Positions 9,528 to 19,477 are shown, counted from the stretch's first letter. The stretch is DNA of 54,067 bases from Candidatus Avilachnospira avicola (GCA_018714245.1 DVNQ01000018.1:1-54067), one strand, 5' to 3'. Program-made: numbers and translations. The notes: generated by a model from the sequence alone, not told the origin.

Positions 9528-10888
9528 TGCCCGCGCACAGCCTCCTTTATGATCCTAGCCATATAGCAGATCCTGTCATCGGTCATGCCGGGGTAGACCC
9601 CTACCCAGAAGGTATCATTCATGATCCTGTCCGTCTCCTTCAGGTCTCCGCAGACCCTGTAATAGCTGTCATCGCCTCTTATGTGGTCAAAGCAGGGCTG
9701 CTTGATGAAGTTCCCGGCAAACAGAAGTCTGGTCTGGACTCCATGGTCCTCCACATATCTTACGACCTTTTCCCTGGAAAGGCCCTCGCTCAGTGTCATG
9801 CAGAATCCGAACCAGCTGGGATCCGAATGCTCACAGGCCTCAGGCAGGATGATCCTGTCTGATATATCGGAAAGCTCCTGATAAAGGAGGGCATGATTAT
9901 GCTTCCTGCGTTCAGTAAAGTAAGGAAGCTTTTTAAGCTGGGCACACCCGACTGCCGCCTGCATGTCCGTGATACCCAGGTTGAAGCCCAGATGGGAATA
10001 GACATATTTATGGTCATAACCCCTGGGCAGCTCGCCATACTGTCCGTCAAAGCGGTGTCCGCAGCGGTTGTCCTGCCCGGATTCACAGATGCAGTCCCTG
10101 CCCCAGTCCCTCATGCTCCTTATGATCCTGTTTAGGAGAGGATCGTCAGTATAAACGGCTCCTCCCTCTCCCATGGTCATATGGTGGGGCGGATAAAATG
10201 AGGATGTACCTATGTCTCCGATAGTCCCTGTCATCCTGTAGCTCCCGTCTCCGGAAAGGTCATACCTGCTGCCGAGGGAATCACAGTTATCCTCTATGAG
10301 CCAGAGCCCGTGCCTGTCACAGAAGGCCTTTACTGCCCGGAGGTCAAAGGGATTGCCCAGGGTATGGGCTATCATGACGGCCTTTGTCCTCTGGGAAAGA
10401 GCGGACTCCAGCCTGCTTACGTCGATATTGTACTGAGGGATGTTCACATCCACAAACACCGGGACCGCACCGAAATTGATGATTGGAGTCACGGTAGTAG
10501 GGAATCCTGCGGCCACCGTTATGACCTCATCTCCCCTCTTTATGCGCCTTTCTCCAAGGAGCGGAGAGGTAAGGGCCATGAATGCCAGCAGGTTTGCAGA
10601 GGATCCCGAACATACGGCGCTTGCAAATCTTACCCCGAGATACTCTGCGAGTCCCTTTTCAAACTTCCTGGTATATCTGCCCATGGTGAGCCAGAAATCC
10701 AGGGCGCTGTCCACAAGATCCCTCATCTCCTCACTGTCATAGACCCGCTTTGCGTAGGGTATCCGGTCCCCTTCCTTATAGGGCTCATCCTGTCCCTTTA
10801 GATGAAACTCGGCACAATAAGCCGATACCATCGAAAGTATCTGCTTACGTGCCTCTTCTTCTGTCATATTGTTAAATATATTGTCCAT
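9524..10888 (-). CDS. rfbH: CDP-4-keto-6-deoxy-D-glucose 3-dehydrase, DegT/DnrJ/EryC1/StrS family (RfbH)
   Basis: 454 aa; GSSANLLAFMALTSP, RGDEVITVAAGFPTTVTPIINFGAVPVFVDV, IEDNCDSLGSRY, MTMGEGGAVYTDD; RfbH hallmark His in place of the PLP-binding Lys (SSFYPPHHMTMGEGG). Confidence 0.92.
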   Translation of the reverse strand: MDNIFNNMTEEEARKQILSMVSAYCAEFHLKGQDEPYKEGDRIPYAKRVYDSEEMRDLVDSALDFWLTMGRYTRKFEKGLAEYLGVRFASAVCSGSSANLLAFMALTSPLLGERRIKRGDEVITVAAGFPTTVTPIINFGAVPVFVDVNIPQYNIDVSRLESALSQRTKAVMIAHTLGNPFDLRAVKAFCDRHGLWLIEDNCDSLGSRYDLSGDGSYRMTGTIGDIGTSSFYPPHHMTMGEGGAVYTDDPLLNRIIRSMRDWGRDCICESGQDNRCGHRFDGQYGELPRGYDHKYVYSHLGFNLGITDMQAAVGCAQLKKLPYFTERRKHNHALLYQELSDISDRIILPEACEHSDPSWFGFCMTLSEGLSREKVVRYVEDHGVQTRLLFAGNFIKQPCFDHIRGDDSYYRVCGDLKETDRIMNDTFWVGVYPGMTDDRICYMARIIKEAVRGQ

Positions 10889-10933
10889 GGGGCTATTTTA
10901 TCATGCGGAAGTACCTTGGGCAAGCCCCCGGCC

Positions 10934-11794
10934 TTACCTGCCCGCAAAGGTCATAAGATCGGAAAAACGCTTCTTTGCATCCTCATATCCCAGCTCATAT
11001 ATGGCCCTGAGCTTATCCGGATCCGTTTCAAGCCTTGAGATCTCCATGCTTACCGAGGGCCGAAGCACAAAGGCCTTTCCCTCACGGCAAAGCTCCTCCA
11101 CCCGGTCAATCTCCCGGTTATAGACCTCGTGTCTTTCCTTCATGTCCTTTACTAAATTGGGATATCTGCGTCCGTAAACGTGGTCGAGAAGTGACAGCAT
11201 CCGCCTGCTCTGGGGTTCCTTCCGATAGCCCTCAGGCCTTGTAAGCACTACTATGAGCCTGTCATAGCCATGGCAAAGAGCCGCATCCACAGGTATGCTG
11301 TCCGAGATGCCTCCGTCCAGATACCTTTTCCCGTCCACTCCCACTATCCTGGCCATAAAAGGAAGGGATGCAGAGGCCCTCACATAGGCTATGCCCTTAT
11401 GCATATCTCCCGTATCCATGTATTCCGGTTTTCCCGTGTCCACATTGGTCACCACAGCATAAAGGGGCATATTCGCCCGTTCTCTGTCATAGGTCTCATA
11501 GTCAAAGGGGAGAAGCTCATCCGGGATGCGTCCGTAGGCATAATCCACATTGAAGAAATCTCCCGTCCGAAGCCAGGAGCCTACTCCCATGTAATCCCTG
11601 TTCCTGCAGTTTTCCACATTTATACGGTAGCTTCTTCCTTTCTGATGCGAAGCATAGGATGCCCCGTGACAGGCTCCTGCAGATACGCCGAAGATCCCGT
11701 CAGGATAAAAATCCTTTTCCATAAAATAGTCCAGGACCCCTGCAGTATACATGCCTCTCATGCCGCCGCCTTCAAGTACCATTCCAAGTTTCAT
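10934..11794 (-). CDS. Patatin-like phospholipase family protein
   Basis: MKLGMVLEGGGMRGMYTAGVLDYF (oxyanion GGGxRG), FGVSAGACHGASYASHQKGR (GxSxG), YLDGGISDSIPV (DGG/D). Start trimmed from 11812. Confidence 0.92.
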   Translation of the reverse strand: MKLGMVLEGGGMRGMYTAGVLDYFMEKDFYPDGIFGVSAGACHGASYASHQKGRSYRINVENCRNRDYMGVGSWLRTGDFFNVDYAYGRIPDELLPFDYETYDRERANMPLYAVVTNVDTGKPEYMDTGDMHKGIAYVRASASLPFMARIVGVDGKRYLDGGISDSIPVDAALCHGYDRLIVVLTRPEGYRKEPQSRRMLSLLDHVYGRRYPNLVKDMKERHEVYNREIDRVEELCREGKAFVLRPSVSMEISRLETDPDKLRAIYELGYEDAKKRFSDLMTFAGR

Positions 11795-11868
11795 ATTTAT
11801 AAAGCCTCCCAAAAGCTTAGCTATATCATATCCTCTCTTTTCAGAGCAGCAAGATGATTATAACACTT

Positions 11869-12642
11869 TCAGTTCCCGCATTCCACGGATATGGCATTGA
11901 ATCTTGAAAGCAGGTCATCCACTCCCGTATCGGCTTTCTGCCTGCCGCTTAAGTCTATCACGTTCTTTCCCTCATGCATCATGATGAGCCTGTCCCCGTA
12001 TTCCACCGCATATCTGAGGTTATGGGTCACCATAAGGGCTGTGAGCCTCTGGCCTCTCACGATCCTGTCAGTAAGCTCCATGATAAGATCCGCCGTCTTA
12101 GGATCCAGGGCTGCCGTATGCTCATCCAGTATGAGAAAATCTATGTCCGTCATGGTGGACATTAGCAGGGCCATGGCCTGTCTCTGTCCTCCGGAAAGGG
12201 ATCCCACCTTTACATCCAGCTTATCCTCAAGGCCCAGCCCGAGGGCGGAAAGCTGCTCCCGATAATATCCGATCCTTCGTCTGTCAGTGCCCCGCCTTAA
12301 ATTGAAGCTTTTCCCCTTGGTATCCGCAAGGGACATGTTTTCCAGTATGGTCATATCCGGGCAGGTGCCGAAGGCCGGGTTCTGATATACCCTTCCGATG
12401 AAGGCAGCCCGTCTGTACTCCGGCATGCGGGTCACATCCCGCCCGTTTACGATGACCCTGCCCGAATCCAGAGGTATACTTCCGCAGATGATATTGAGAA
12501 GGCTCGTCTTTCCGGAGCCGTTTGAACCGACGATGGAAACGAATTCTCCGTCATTTATATCCAGGCTGTAATCCTCAAAGAGGCACATCTCATTTACCGT
12601 CCCCGGATCATAGAATTTATTTATATCCACAAGACTCAGCAT
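11869..12642 (-). CDS. trpZ: ABC transporter ATP-binding protein (TrpZ-type)
   Basis: 257 aa; GSNGSGKTSLLNII, LSGGQRQAMALLMSTMTDIDFLILDEHTAALDPKTADLIM. Confidence 0.87.
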   Translation of the reverse strand: MLSLVDINKFYDPGTVNEMCLFEDYSLDINDGEFVSIVGSNGSGKTSLLNIICGSIPLDSGRVIVNGRDVTRMPEYRRAAFIGRVYQNPAFGTCPDMTILENMSLADTKGKSFNLRRGTDRRRIGYYREQLSALGLGLEDKLDVKVGSLSGGQRQAMALLMSTMTDIDFLILDEHTAALDPKTADLIMELTDRIVRGQRLTALMVTHNLRYAVEYGDRLIMMHEGKNVIDLSGRQKADTGVDDLLSRFNAISVECGN

Positions 12643-13550
12643 GCTGCCTCCTTTCCTCCCGAAGCCTTCTTATGAAGGCCGGTCCTTTTCCTCAGGTTTC
12701 CTGCGGCTATGATCAGAAGGAACAGCGCCGCCGTGATCAGCTTCATGTCTCCAGGCTCAAGGCCGGCATTTATCGCCGCAGCCACACAGGCTCTGTATAT
12801 CAGGGCTCCGATGGTCACTGCCGTGGTAGCTTTCATAAAGCTGAGCCGTCCGAAAAGCTGCATCCCTATGATCACGTTTGCCAGTCCTATGACCATCATG
12901 CCGGTGCCCATGGAAAGCTCAAAATATCCCTGCTTCTGGGCCATCATGCAGCCTGCAAAGGCAGCAAAACCGTTTGCCAGTGCAAGCCCGAGTATCTTTA
13001 CCCTTCCGTCGTCCCGGTTAAGAGCCACCACAAGCCTGCGGTTGCTGCCGCAGGCCCGAAGCAGATATCCTGAGCGGGTGCCAAGATATGCATCCAGAAG
13101 GAGCTTCAGAAACAGTACTATCAGTATCAGTATGATAACATTGATTATCTGAGAGGAGGCTCCGGAAAATATCCGATCGACTACAGGGTTTGAAAATATG
13201 CTGTCCTTCGAAAATATGGGGAGATTGGACTTTCCCGCTATCCTCAGGTTCACCGAATAGAGCCCGGTACTGACTATGATACCGGAAAGCAGGTCTCTCA
13301 CTCCAAGCTTTACATGTATTGCTCCCGTCAGGATCCCGCAGAGAGCCCCCGCAAGAAATGAGACCGGCAGCGTAAGGAGGGGATCAGCCCCTGCGGCTAT
13401 CATGGCTGCGGTCACTGCAGCTCCAAGAGGATAGGTCCCGTCCACTGAAAGATCGGGAAAATCCAGTATGCTGTATGTTATGTATATTCCGAAGGACAGT
13501 ATCGCGTATACCAGCCCTTCTTCAAATATCCCTAAAATGATACTGCTCAT
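12636..13550 (-). CDS. trpY: ABC transporter permease (TrpY-type, branched-chain/BmpA-class permease)
   Basis: 304 aa polytopic; GIYITYSILDFPDLSVDGTYPLGAAVTAAMI; between the ATPase and the binding protein. Confidence 0.87.
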   Translation of the reverse strand: MSSIILGIFEEGLVYAILSFGIYITYSILDFPDLSVDGTYPLGAAVTAAMIAAGADPLLTLPVSFLAGALCGILTGAIHVKLGVRDLLSGIIVSTGLYSVNLRIAGKSNLPIFSKDSIFSNPVVDRIFSGASSQIINVIILILIVLFLKLLLDAYLGTRSGYLLRACGSNRRLVVALNRDDGRVKILGLALANGFAAFAGCMMAQKQGYFELSMGTGMMVIGLANVIIGMQLFGRLSFMKATTAVTIGALIYRACVAAAINAGLEPGDMKLITAALFLLIIAAGNLRKRTGLHKKASGGKEAAC

Positions 13551-13607
13551 GTCGTCCTGTCATCCCCCTGCCAAGGTCTCCCTAAGTTGGGGCACTTTCC
13601 TTCCTTT

Positions 13608-14711
13608 TTATCCTTCTATGGTATCGAATACCTCACCGTCTTCAGTATAGGCTTCAGGAAGCTCTATGCCGAGGTCTCCGGCTGCTTTGCTGTTTCCGTA
13701 AAAGCTGGCTCCCTCTATGATCTCATAGGGCAGCTCCGATGCGGAGGCTTCTCCCTTTAAGACCTTTGCTGCCATGCGTCCGGTCTGCTTTCCAAGCTCT
13801 GTATAGTCAAGTCCCATCGCTGCCACACAGCCCAGCTTTACCTGTTCGATCTCCGAACCGAATACCGGGATACCCGCAGCTCCTGCCTTTTCAAGTATGA
13901 CGGGAAGTGAAGCCACCACCGTATTGTCGGTGATCATGGTGATACAGTCCGCATTTGCGATCATGGTATCCGCAGCTATCGGTATGTCTGCCTGGGTGCC
14001 TATGCCTATCTCATATATCTCAAAGCCATATTCTCCTGCAAGCTCCTTATACTCTGCCACTGATGACTCGGAATTTGCTTCAGAGGTGGTATAGAGGATG
14101 CCCACCGTCTTCGCTTCCGGAAGTATGGCCCTGATCATCTCAAGCTGCTCCCTGACCGGAAGCTTGTCAGAGGTTCCGCTGATGTTTCCTACCGGAGTTC
14201 CGTCCTCGGTCACAAGCTCTGCAGCCAGCGGATCGGTAACAGCGGTATATATCACGGGGATGTCCGTATCCCTGGTCACCGCATAAGCCGACTGGGCGAT
14301 GGGAGTAGCGATGGCGCAGATAAGGTCCATATCCGCTCCCACATAGCTCTGCATGATCTGATTTGATATGGATCCGTCAGCATTTGCATTGTCATATTCC
14401 ACCGTCAGGTTTTCTCCTTCCACTATGCCTTCCTCCGCAAGTCCCAGGAGAAAGCCTTCCCTGCAGTTATCCAGGGAACCATGCTCTGCGAACTGTCCGA
14501 TGCCTATCCTGTAGGACTCAGCTTCCTCGGAAGGAGCCGCACTGCTGCTCTCTGCTTTGGCAGCCTCCGCTTTGGTGCCTTCCTCCCCGGAAGCGCCGCA
14601 GCCCATAAGGGAAATGGCGATAAGCGCCGCTGCAATCGCAAGATGAGCCTTTTTCCTGAGTCCTCCTGCCATCTTTCTACCTGTCATTGCGTTTGTCAGT
14701 TCTCTTTTCAT
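13608..14711 (-). CDS. trpX: ABC transporter substrate-binding protein (TrpX-type)
   Basis: Start placed at MKRELTNAMTGRKM (RBS AAAGGAGAATGAAAATG). Lipobox LIAISLMGCGASG; YRIGIGQFAEHGSLDNCREGFLLGLAEEGIVEGENLTVEYDNANADGS typical of the ABC_sub_bind family. The upstream extension in the ORF track lies in the T-box. Confidence 0.88.
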   Translation of the reverse strand: MKRELTNAMTGRKMAGGLRKKAHLAIAAALIAISLMGCGASGEEGTKAEAAKAESSSAAPSEEAESYRIGIGQFAEHGSLDNCREGFLLGLAEEGIVEGENLTVEYDNANADGSISNQIMQSYVGADMDLICAIATPIAQSAYAVTRDTDIPVIYTAVTDPLAAELVTEDGTPVGNISGTSDKLPVREQLEMIRAILPEAKTVGILYTTSEANSESSVAEYKELAGEYGFEIYEIGIGTQADIPIAADTMIANADCITMITDNTVVASLPVILEKAGAAGIPVFGSEIEQVKLGCVAAMGLDYTELGKQTGRMAAKVLKGEASASELPYEIIEGASFYGNSKAAGDLGIELPEAYTEDGEVFDTIEG

Positions 14712-14755
14712 TTTCATTCTCCTTTTTGAAAATATTTCAATCAAACTGACAAACA

Positions 14756-14786
14756 AAAATCCCGGACAGGATATAACCTGTCCGGG
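14756..14786 (-). terminator. T-box intrinsic terminator
   Basis: TCCCGGACAGGTTATATCCTGTCCGGGATTTTTG on the minus strand. Confidence 0.92.
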
Positions 14787-15015
14787 ACGAATATCAAAAT
14801 AATATCCGCGGTACCACCCGCTTTGGCCGAAGCCCTCTTGTCCATATACCATCATATATGCCGCCCTTTAACGAATGCGGATTTCGTCGCTCCATACTAT
14901 TTGATTCCGGAGCGCCCTCCAGAGTCCATTCAGCCATACCGTCCGTACCGCCATCACACCGTCAGCGGCTCTCTCTTACTTCCTGCATATGACTTACTTA
15001 CTCTCTGTCATCGGT
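14756..15015 (-). ncRNA. T-box riboswitch leader, predicted tRNA-Trp specific (specifier UGG)
   Basis: Minus strand: CAGAG-AGUAAG (loop E side) ... GAA-UGG-A-CUCUG (specifier loop), AGAGAGCC, and GGGTGGTACCGCGG T-box sequence followed by the terminator CCCGGACAGGTTATATCCTGTCCGGGATTTTTG. Confidence 0.93.
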
Positions 15016-15105
15016 TTGCCATATTTGATTGATGAATAAAAAATAGCACCAAGCAGATAGCTTGTCAAGCAAAATGTCCGCGGCGTAAATTGCAAAGCTA
15101 TAATA

Positions 15106-15321
15106 TTAAAGCTCTTTTTCCCTCTCATCCAGAAGCCCATAAGTCCTGTAGTAGGTGAGCATAGCCTGAAGCTGCAGCTTGGTCGCAAAGAGCTGCTTAT
15201 ATGTAACGGTCTTTTCCTTGCCCGCAGCTTTTAGCTCAGCCATCTTCTTCGCCGTATCCTCGTACCGCTCCAGCACCGCTGCAAGCATATCTTCAAAGGC
15301 TTTATACCTTTCTTCGTTCAT
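15106..15321 (-). CDS. Small uncharacterised coiled-coil-like protein (71 aa)
   Basis: MNEERYKAFEDMLAAVLERYEDTAKKMAELKAAGKEKTVTYKQLFATKLQLQAMLTYYRTYGLLDEREKEL; immediately after the 15327..16787 gene. Confidence 0.65.
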   Translation of the reverse strand: MNEERYKAFEDMLAAVLERYEDTAKKMAELKAAGKEKTVTYKQLFATKLQLQAMLTYYRTYGLLDEREKEL

Positions 15322-15326
15322 GTTTG

Positions 15327-16787
15327 CTACTCCATGTAGGAAAATACATTCAGCCTGTTATCCTCAAGTATCTCAAGAGCTCTCAGCATGGTTTCCTCTG
15401 ACTTCCCCCACTCAAGAATGTCCGCAAGCTCCTCCGGCTCATAATCATGGTAATTAAGGACTGCCTGATGCATGCGCTCATAATTCTGCTCCCGATAAGG
15501 CACTATGGAAAGCTCGCATCTGGTAGTATATGCCGCTCCCAGAAGGAAAAGCAGCGCAGCCGCGATACAGCCTTCCCTGAGGATCCGGGATCCCCTGGTC
15601 TTTCTTTCTGTCAATTCCTGAAATACCAGTGCAGCAGTCAGTATGATGCCTATCACGCCTATCATGAACTGAGCCCCGTAGCGGGAGCTTAGCCCATAGT
15701 CCTCACTGAGAAATATCCATCTGGAAGCCGTAACAAGCACATGGTTCAGTCCTCCCGAAAGCATGAGGATCATCGGAAACAGGGTACGTCTCCAAAGTCC
15801 AAATCGGGTATAGGAAACTATGGCTGTCAGGTAAATGGCTATCACAAGTATGCCTATAAGCAGCACCGCCCCTTCTGAAAGCGGTTCCATTGGGCCGTAA
15901 AAATCCGTGATAGCCTGCTGTCCAAGCACTGTGCCTGCAAAGCTTTTTATAAAAAGCTTCGGGATCAGAAGAGGTTCACTGCTGATGACCTCCAGGATCC
16001 CCAGGTCGGAAGCTCCTGCATGTTCCCATACCGCAAAATGTCTGCTGAGAAGGTAAAGTCCCAGGGACGCAAGGGTACATAGAAGCCCTGTCACATAGCA
16101 TTTTCTTTTCCTATCAATGGTTCCCCTGTAAGAGCCACCGTCTTTGCCCATCACGGCACAGAAGAGATATGCTGCAGTCATAACTGCCGCATAGGAAGCT
16201 ATGTACTCTCCTGCAAATAAAAGCATCAGGAAGGGAAATGCATAAAGGATGACCGGAAGAATGGATTTTTCTCCACAGGTCCCAGCCTGTCTTTGGTACC
16301 AAACATCCAGCAGATAATAATTAAGAAAAAACAGGGCAAAGGATACCACATGAGCCCAGGAGGTACCGTTGAGGATTATCTCCCACTTATTGAGTGAAAA
16401 AATAACTGCAAAAACAGGCAGGAACCAGAGGGCGGAAAGCCCTTCCTTCCTCATATAGACCCCGACCATAAGAGCACAGGCCGTAAGCCCCATTGCAGAG
16501 CATACCCGGTCAAAGGTGACCGAATAATGAAAAAGCTCCACATTTATCAGCCTCTGAAAAAAGGTCACCGGTATGCGGGTCAGTATATCCGGCACGAAGA
16601 ACTTTGAAGGATCCGTAACATCCGGCAGATATTCTTCAACTATCCTGATATAATCCGAATATACCACGTCACAGCCCGCAGCCCTTATGAACCACAGCAG
16701 AAAAATGCCTCCGAATACCGTCATCAGGAGGCATAAAATAAAATCCCTGTATCTCCGTTTTGTGATCTGCGAAGCTGATCCTGTCAA
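15327..16787 (-). CDS. Polytopic membrane protein (DUF6056/GT-C-like), probable surface-polysaccharide function
   Basis: 486 aa, ~10 hydrophobic segments; overlaps the end of rfbG. Confidence 0.75.
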   Translation of the reverse strand: MTGSASQITKRRYRDFILCLLMTVFGGIFLLWFIRAAGCDVVYSDYIRIVEEYLPDVTDPSKFFVPDILTRIPVTFFQRLINVELFHYSVTFDRVCSAMGLTACALMVGVYMRKEGLSALWFLPVFAVIFSLNKWEIILNGTSWAHVVSFALFFLNYYLLDVWYQRQAGTCGEKSILPVILYAFPFLMLLFAGEYIASYAAVMTAAYLFCAVMGKDGGSYRGTIDRKRKCYVTGLLCTLASLGLYLLSRHFAVWEHAGASDLGILEVISSEPLLIPKLFIKSFAGTVLGQQAITDFYGPMEPLSEGAVLLIGILVIAIYLTAIVSYTRFGLWRRTLFPMILMLSGGLNHVLVTASRWIFLSEDYGLSSRYGAQFMIGVIGIILTAALVFQELTERKTRGSRILREGCIAAALLFLLGAAYTTRCELSIVPYREQNYERMHQAVLNYHDYEPEELADILEWGKSEETMLRALEILEDNRLNVFSYME

Positions 16788-17905
16788 AATTTCTCTCCGA
16801 ATAGCTTTATCTGTGAAACAGTCTCCCTTACGGCATCTTCATCTGACTCAAGCCATGCTCTGGTCCAGTCAGCCGCAGCCTTTACTGCCTCGGCTATATG
16901 CCATACGGGATGAAGTCCGAAGGTCTCCTTCAGCCTGGTATTGTCAAGCTTAAGGAAGTCCGCCTCATGAGGCGCACCGGGCTCTGCCTCGGAATTCCAG
17001 GAAGCGCCCTCACCATAGGCTGCTGCAAATATGTCACAGAGCTCCCCTGTGGTAACGCAGTCACAGTCGTCAGGTCCCACATTGTACCAGCCTGCATACG
17101 ACATATCCTCATACTGCTTCATGGCTATGTAAAGATATGAAAACAGGGGTTCCAGCACATGCTGATATGGCCTTGTGCTGCCGGGATTCCTTACGGAAAG
17201 GCTTTTTCCGGCCTTAATGGCTCTGACAAAATCCGGAAGTATCCGGTCCTTTGCAAAGTCTCCCCCTCCTATGACATTTCCGGCCCTTGCAGTCGATACC
17301 GAAACTCCGGCTGCCTTAAGGAAGGAAGCACTGTAGCTGTGGGTCACAAGCTCCGAACAGGACTTGGAATTTGAATAAGGATCAAATCCGTCCAGCCTGT
17401 CCTCCTCCCGATAGCCATAGCCCTTCTTTTCCTCATTGAGATATACCTTGTCCGTAGTTACGTTAAGTACCGATCTGCAGCCAGGTATCGTCCTTATGCA
17501 TTCCAGCAGGTTTACGGTACCCATGACATTTATCTCGTAGGTCTCCCTGGGAATGACATAGGATTCCCTTACGATGGGCTGGGCAGCAAGATGTATCACT
17601 ATATCCGGGGCAGCTTCTTTATAGAATGTCCTGAGAGCTTCATAGTCCCTGACGTCCCCAATACATGAATGGAGCCTTCTCCCTTCATCGCAGATCCTTG
17701 GAGCAAGTTCCTTCTTGTCTGTTTCCCCGAATATAATCGAAAAAATTGAGAGATCTGTTGGAGGTTTAAGGGCATAACCATAAGGTTCTGCACCAAACAT
17801 GGTGAGGAGAAGGCAGAGGTAGCTGCCTTTGAATCCCGTGTGCCCTGTAACAAGCACTCTTTTGCCTCTGTAAAAACTTTCAAGTTCTTTGAATCTTTCT
17901 CCCAT
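16784..17905 (-). CDS. rfbG: CDP-glucose 4,6-dehydratase
   Basis: Start at MGERFKELESFYRGKRVLVTGHTGFKGSYLCLLLTMFGAEPYGYALKPPT; TTDKVYLNEEKKGYGYREEDRLDGFDPYSNSKSCSELV; SDR fold. Confidence 0.95.
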   Translation of the reverse strand: MGERFKELESFYRGKRVLVTGHTGFKGSYLCLLLTMFGAEPYGYALKPPTDLSIFSIIFGETDKKELAPRICDEGRRLHSCIGDVRDYEALRTFYKEAAPDIVIHLAAQPIVRESYVIPRETYEINVMGTVNLLECIRTIPGCRSVLNVTTDKVYLNEEKKGYGYREEDRLDGFDPYSNSKSCSELVTHSYSASFLKAAGVSVSTARAGNVIGGGDFAKDRILPDFVRAIKAGKSLSVRNPGSTRPYQHVLEPLFSYLYIAMKQYEDMSYAGWYNVGPDDCDCVTTGELCDIFAAAYGEGASWNSEAEPGAPHEADFLKLDNTRLKETFGLHPVWHIAEAVKAAADWTRAWLESDEDAVRETVSQIKLFGEKF

Positions 17906-17919
17906 GCCGAAGAAGCTCC

Positions 17920-18696
17920 TTACCAGATCTTCCAGGGAGCTCTTCCGCTTGCCCAGAGCTCCTCCAGCTTTTTCTTTTCCCTTTGGGTGTCCATGCACTG
18001 CCAGAATCCGTCATGATAAAAGCTCATCATCTGGCCCTCCTCGCAGAGCCTGGAAAAGGGCTCCTGTTCCAGGACCGTATCGTCATCCTTAAGATAGTCA
18101 AGGAATCCGGGTTCAAACACCATGAAGCCTCCGTTTATGATGGCTGCATCCCTGTCGTTCTTTTCCCGGAAGGCAGTTATCCTTCCGTCATCCTCCACCT
18201 CCATGACTCCCTTGAGCTGTGCTATATTTACTGCCGTAACGGTGGCAAGTTTTCCATGTGAACGATGGAATTCAAGCAATTTGCCAAGATCCACGGTACA
18301 CAGGCCGTCCCCGTAGGTAAGCATGAAGGTCTCGCCTCCGATATATTTTTCGATGCGCTTTATACGTCCTCCTGTCATGGTATGGAGCCCCGTATCCACT
18401 ATGGTAACCTTCCACTTTTCCGAGTTGTTGTTGAGCACCTCCATGCTGTTGTCAGAAAGGTCAAAGGTGACATCACTGTTATGAAGGAAATAATCGGAGA
18501 AATACTCCTTTATAACATACTGCTTATAGCCGGCACAGATGATGAACTCATCAAAGCCGAAGGCAGAATAATATTTCATGATATGCCACAGTATGGGCTG
18601 CTCGCCAATCTCTATCATGGGCTTCGGGCGAAGATGGCTCTCTTCGCTTATGCGGGTGCCCAGTCCCCCAGCCAGTATAACGACCTTCATCTGCAA
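17920..18696 (-). CDS. rfbF: Glucose-1-phosphate cytidylyltransferase
   Basis: 258 aa; MKVVILAGGLGTRISEESHLRPKPMIEIGEQPILWHIMKYYSAFGFDEFIICAGYKQYVIKEYF. Confidence 0.96.
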   Translation of the reverse strand: MQMKVVILAGGLGTRISEESHLRPKPMIEIGEQPILWHIMKYYSAFGFDEFIICAGYKQYVIKEYFSDYFLHNSDVTFDLSDNSMEVLNNNSEKWKVTIVDTGLHTMTGGRIKRIEKYIGGETFMLTYGDGLCTVDLGKLLEFHRSHGKLATVTAVNIAQLKGVMEVEDDGRITAFREKNDRDAAIINGGFMVFEPGFLDYLKDDDTVLEQEPFSRLCEEGQMMSFYHDGFWQCMDTQREKKKLEELWASGRAPWKIW

Positions 18697-18817
18697 ATTC
18701 CTTTATCCTGCATTTTTATTGTTCATTTAGCATATTGCTAAGCGCTGACACTTGTATATATAATATACATCGTCAATATTAACCCATTAATCCCCATTTA
18801 TCAATTAAACTTTAATT

Positions 18818-19477
18818 ATGAATACTGAAATAAAAAATATCATCCACCTGCGTCTCGGAGAGCTGATCGAAAGATATCCGGTCCTTTCCCCCGTACGCAG
18901 CGATATTGAACATGCATATCTTGCACTCAAGGAGTGCTACGACAGGGGCGGAAAGCTCCTTATCGCAGGAAACGGCGGCTCCTGCTCTGACTCACTGCAT
19001 ATAGTCGGTGAACTCATGAAGGGCTTCTGCAAGAGGCGTCCCCTTCCCGCTGAGCTTGAAGCCTCCATCAGGGACTTCGATAGCGAAGAGGGAGATGAGC
19101 TCTGCAGCAAACTTCAGATGGGCCTTATGGCCATATCCCTCACCGAGCATCAGAGCCTCAACACCGCCTTTGCAAATGATGTGGATGCAAACTATTCCTT
19201 TGCTCAGCAGGTACTTGGCTATGGAAGGCCCGGCGATGTGCTCCTCCTGATATCCACCTCCGGAAACAGCAGGAACCTTCTTCATGCCCTGCCCGTGGCA
19301 AAGGCCCTCGGCATGACCGTCATAGGCCTTACCGGAAAGGACGGGGGAAAGCTTTCCAAAAAGGCTGATATATCCATCATAGTCCCTGAACAGGAGACCT
19401 ACAGGATCCAGGAGTTCCATCTTCCCATCTACCATACCCTCTGCCTGATGCTGGAGGATACCTATTTCCCGGTATGA
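18818..19477 (+). CDS. SIS domain protein, GmhA-like (phosphoheptose isomerase family)
   Basis: 219 aa; LLIAGNGGSCSDSLHIVGELMKGF, DVLLLISTSGNSRNLLHALPVAKALGMTVIGLTGKDGGKL. Confidence 0.88.
   Translation: MNTEIKNIIHLRLGELIERYPVLSPVRSDIEHAYLALKECYDRGGKLLIAGNGGSCSDSLHIVGELMKGFCKRRPLPAELEASIRDFDSEEGDELCSKLQMGLMAISLTEHQSLNTAFANDVDANYSFAQQVLGYGRPGDVLLLISTSGNSRNLLHALPVAKALGMTVIGLTGKDGGKLSKKADISIIVPEQETYRIQEFHLPIYHTLCLMLEDTYFPV

Noticed and set aside
14712-14855. N-terminal extension of the TrpX ORF (MMVYGQEGFGQSGWYRGYYFDIRPGQ...)
   Set aside because: This translates the T-box and terminator; the real start with RBS and signal peptide is at 14711.
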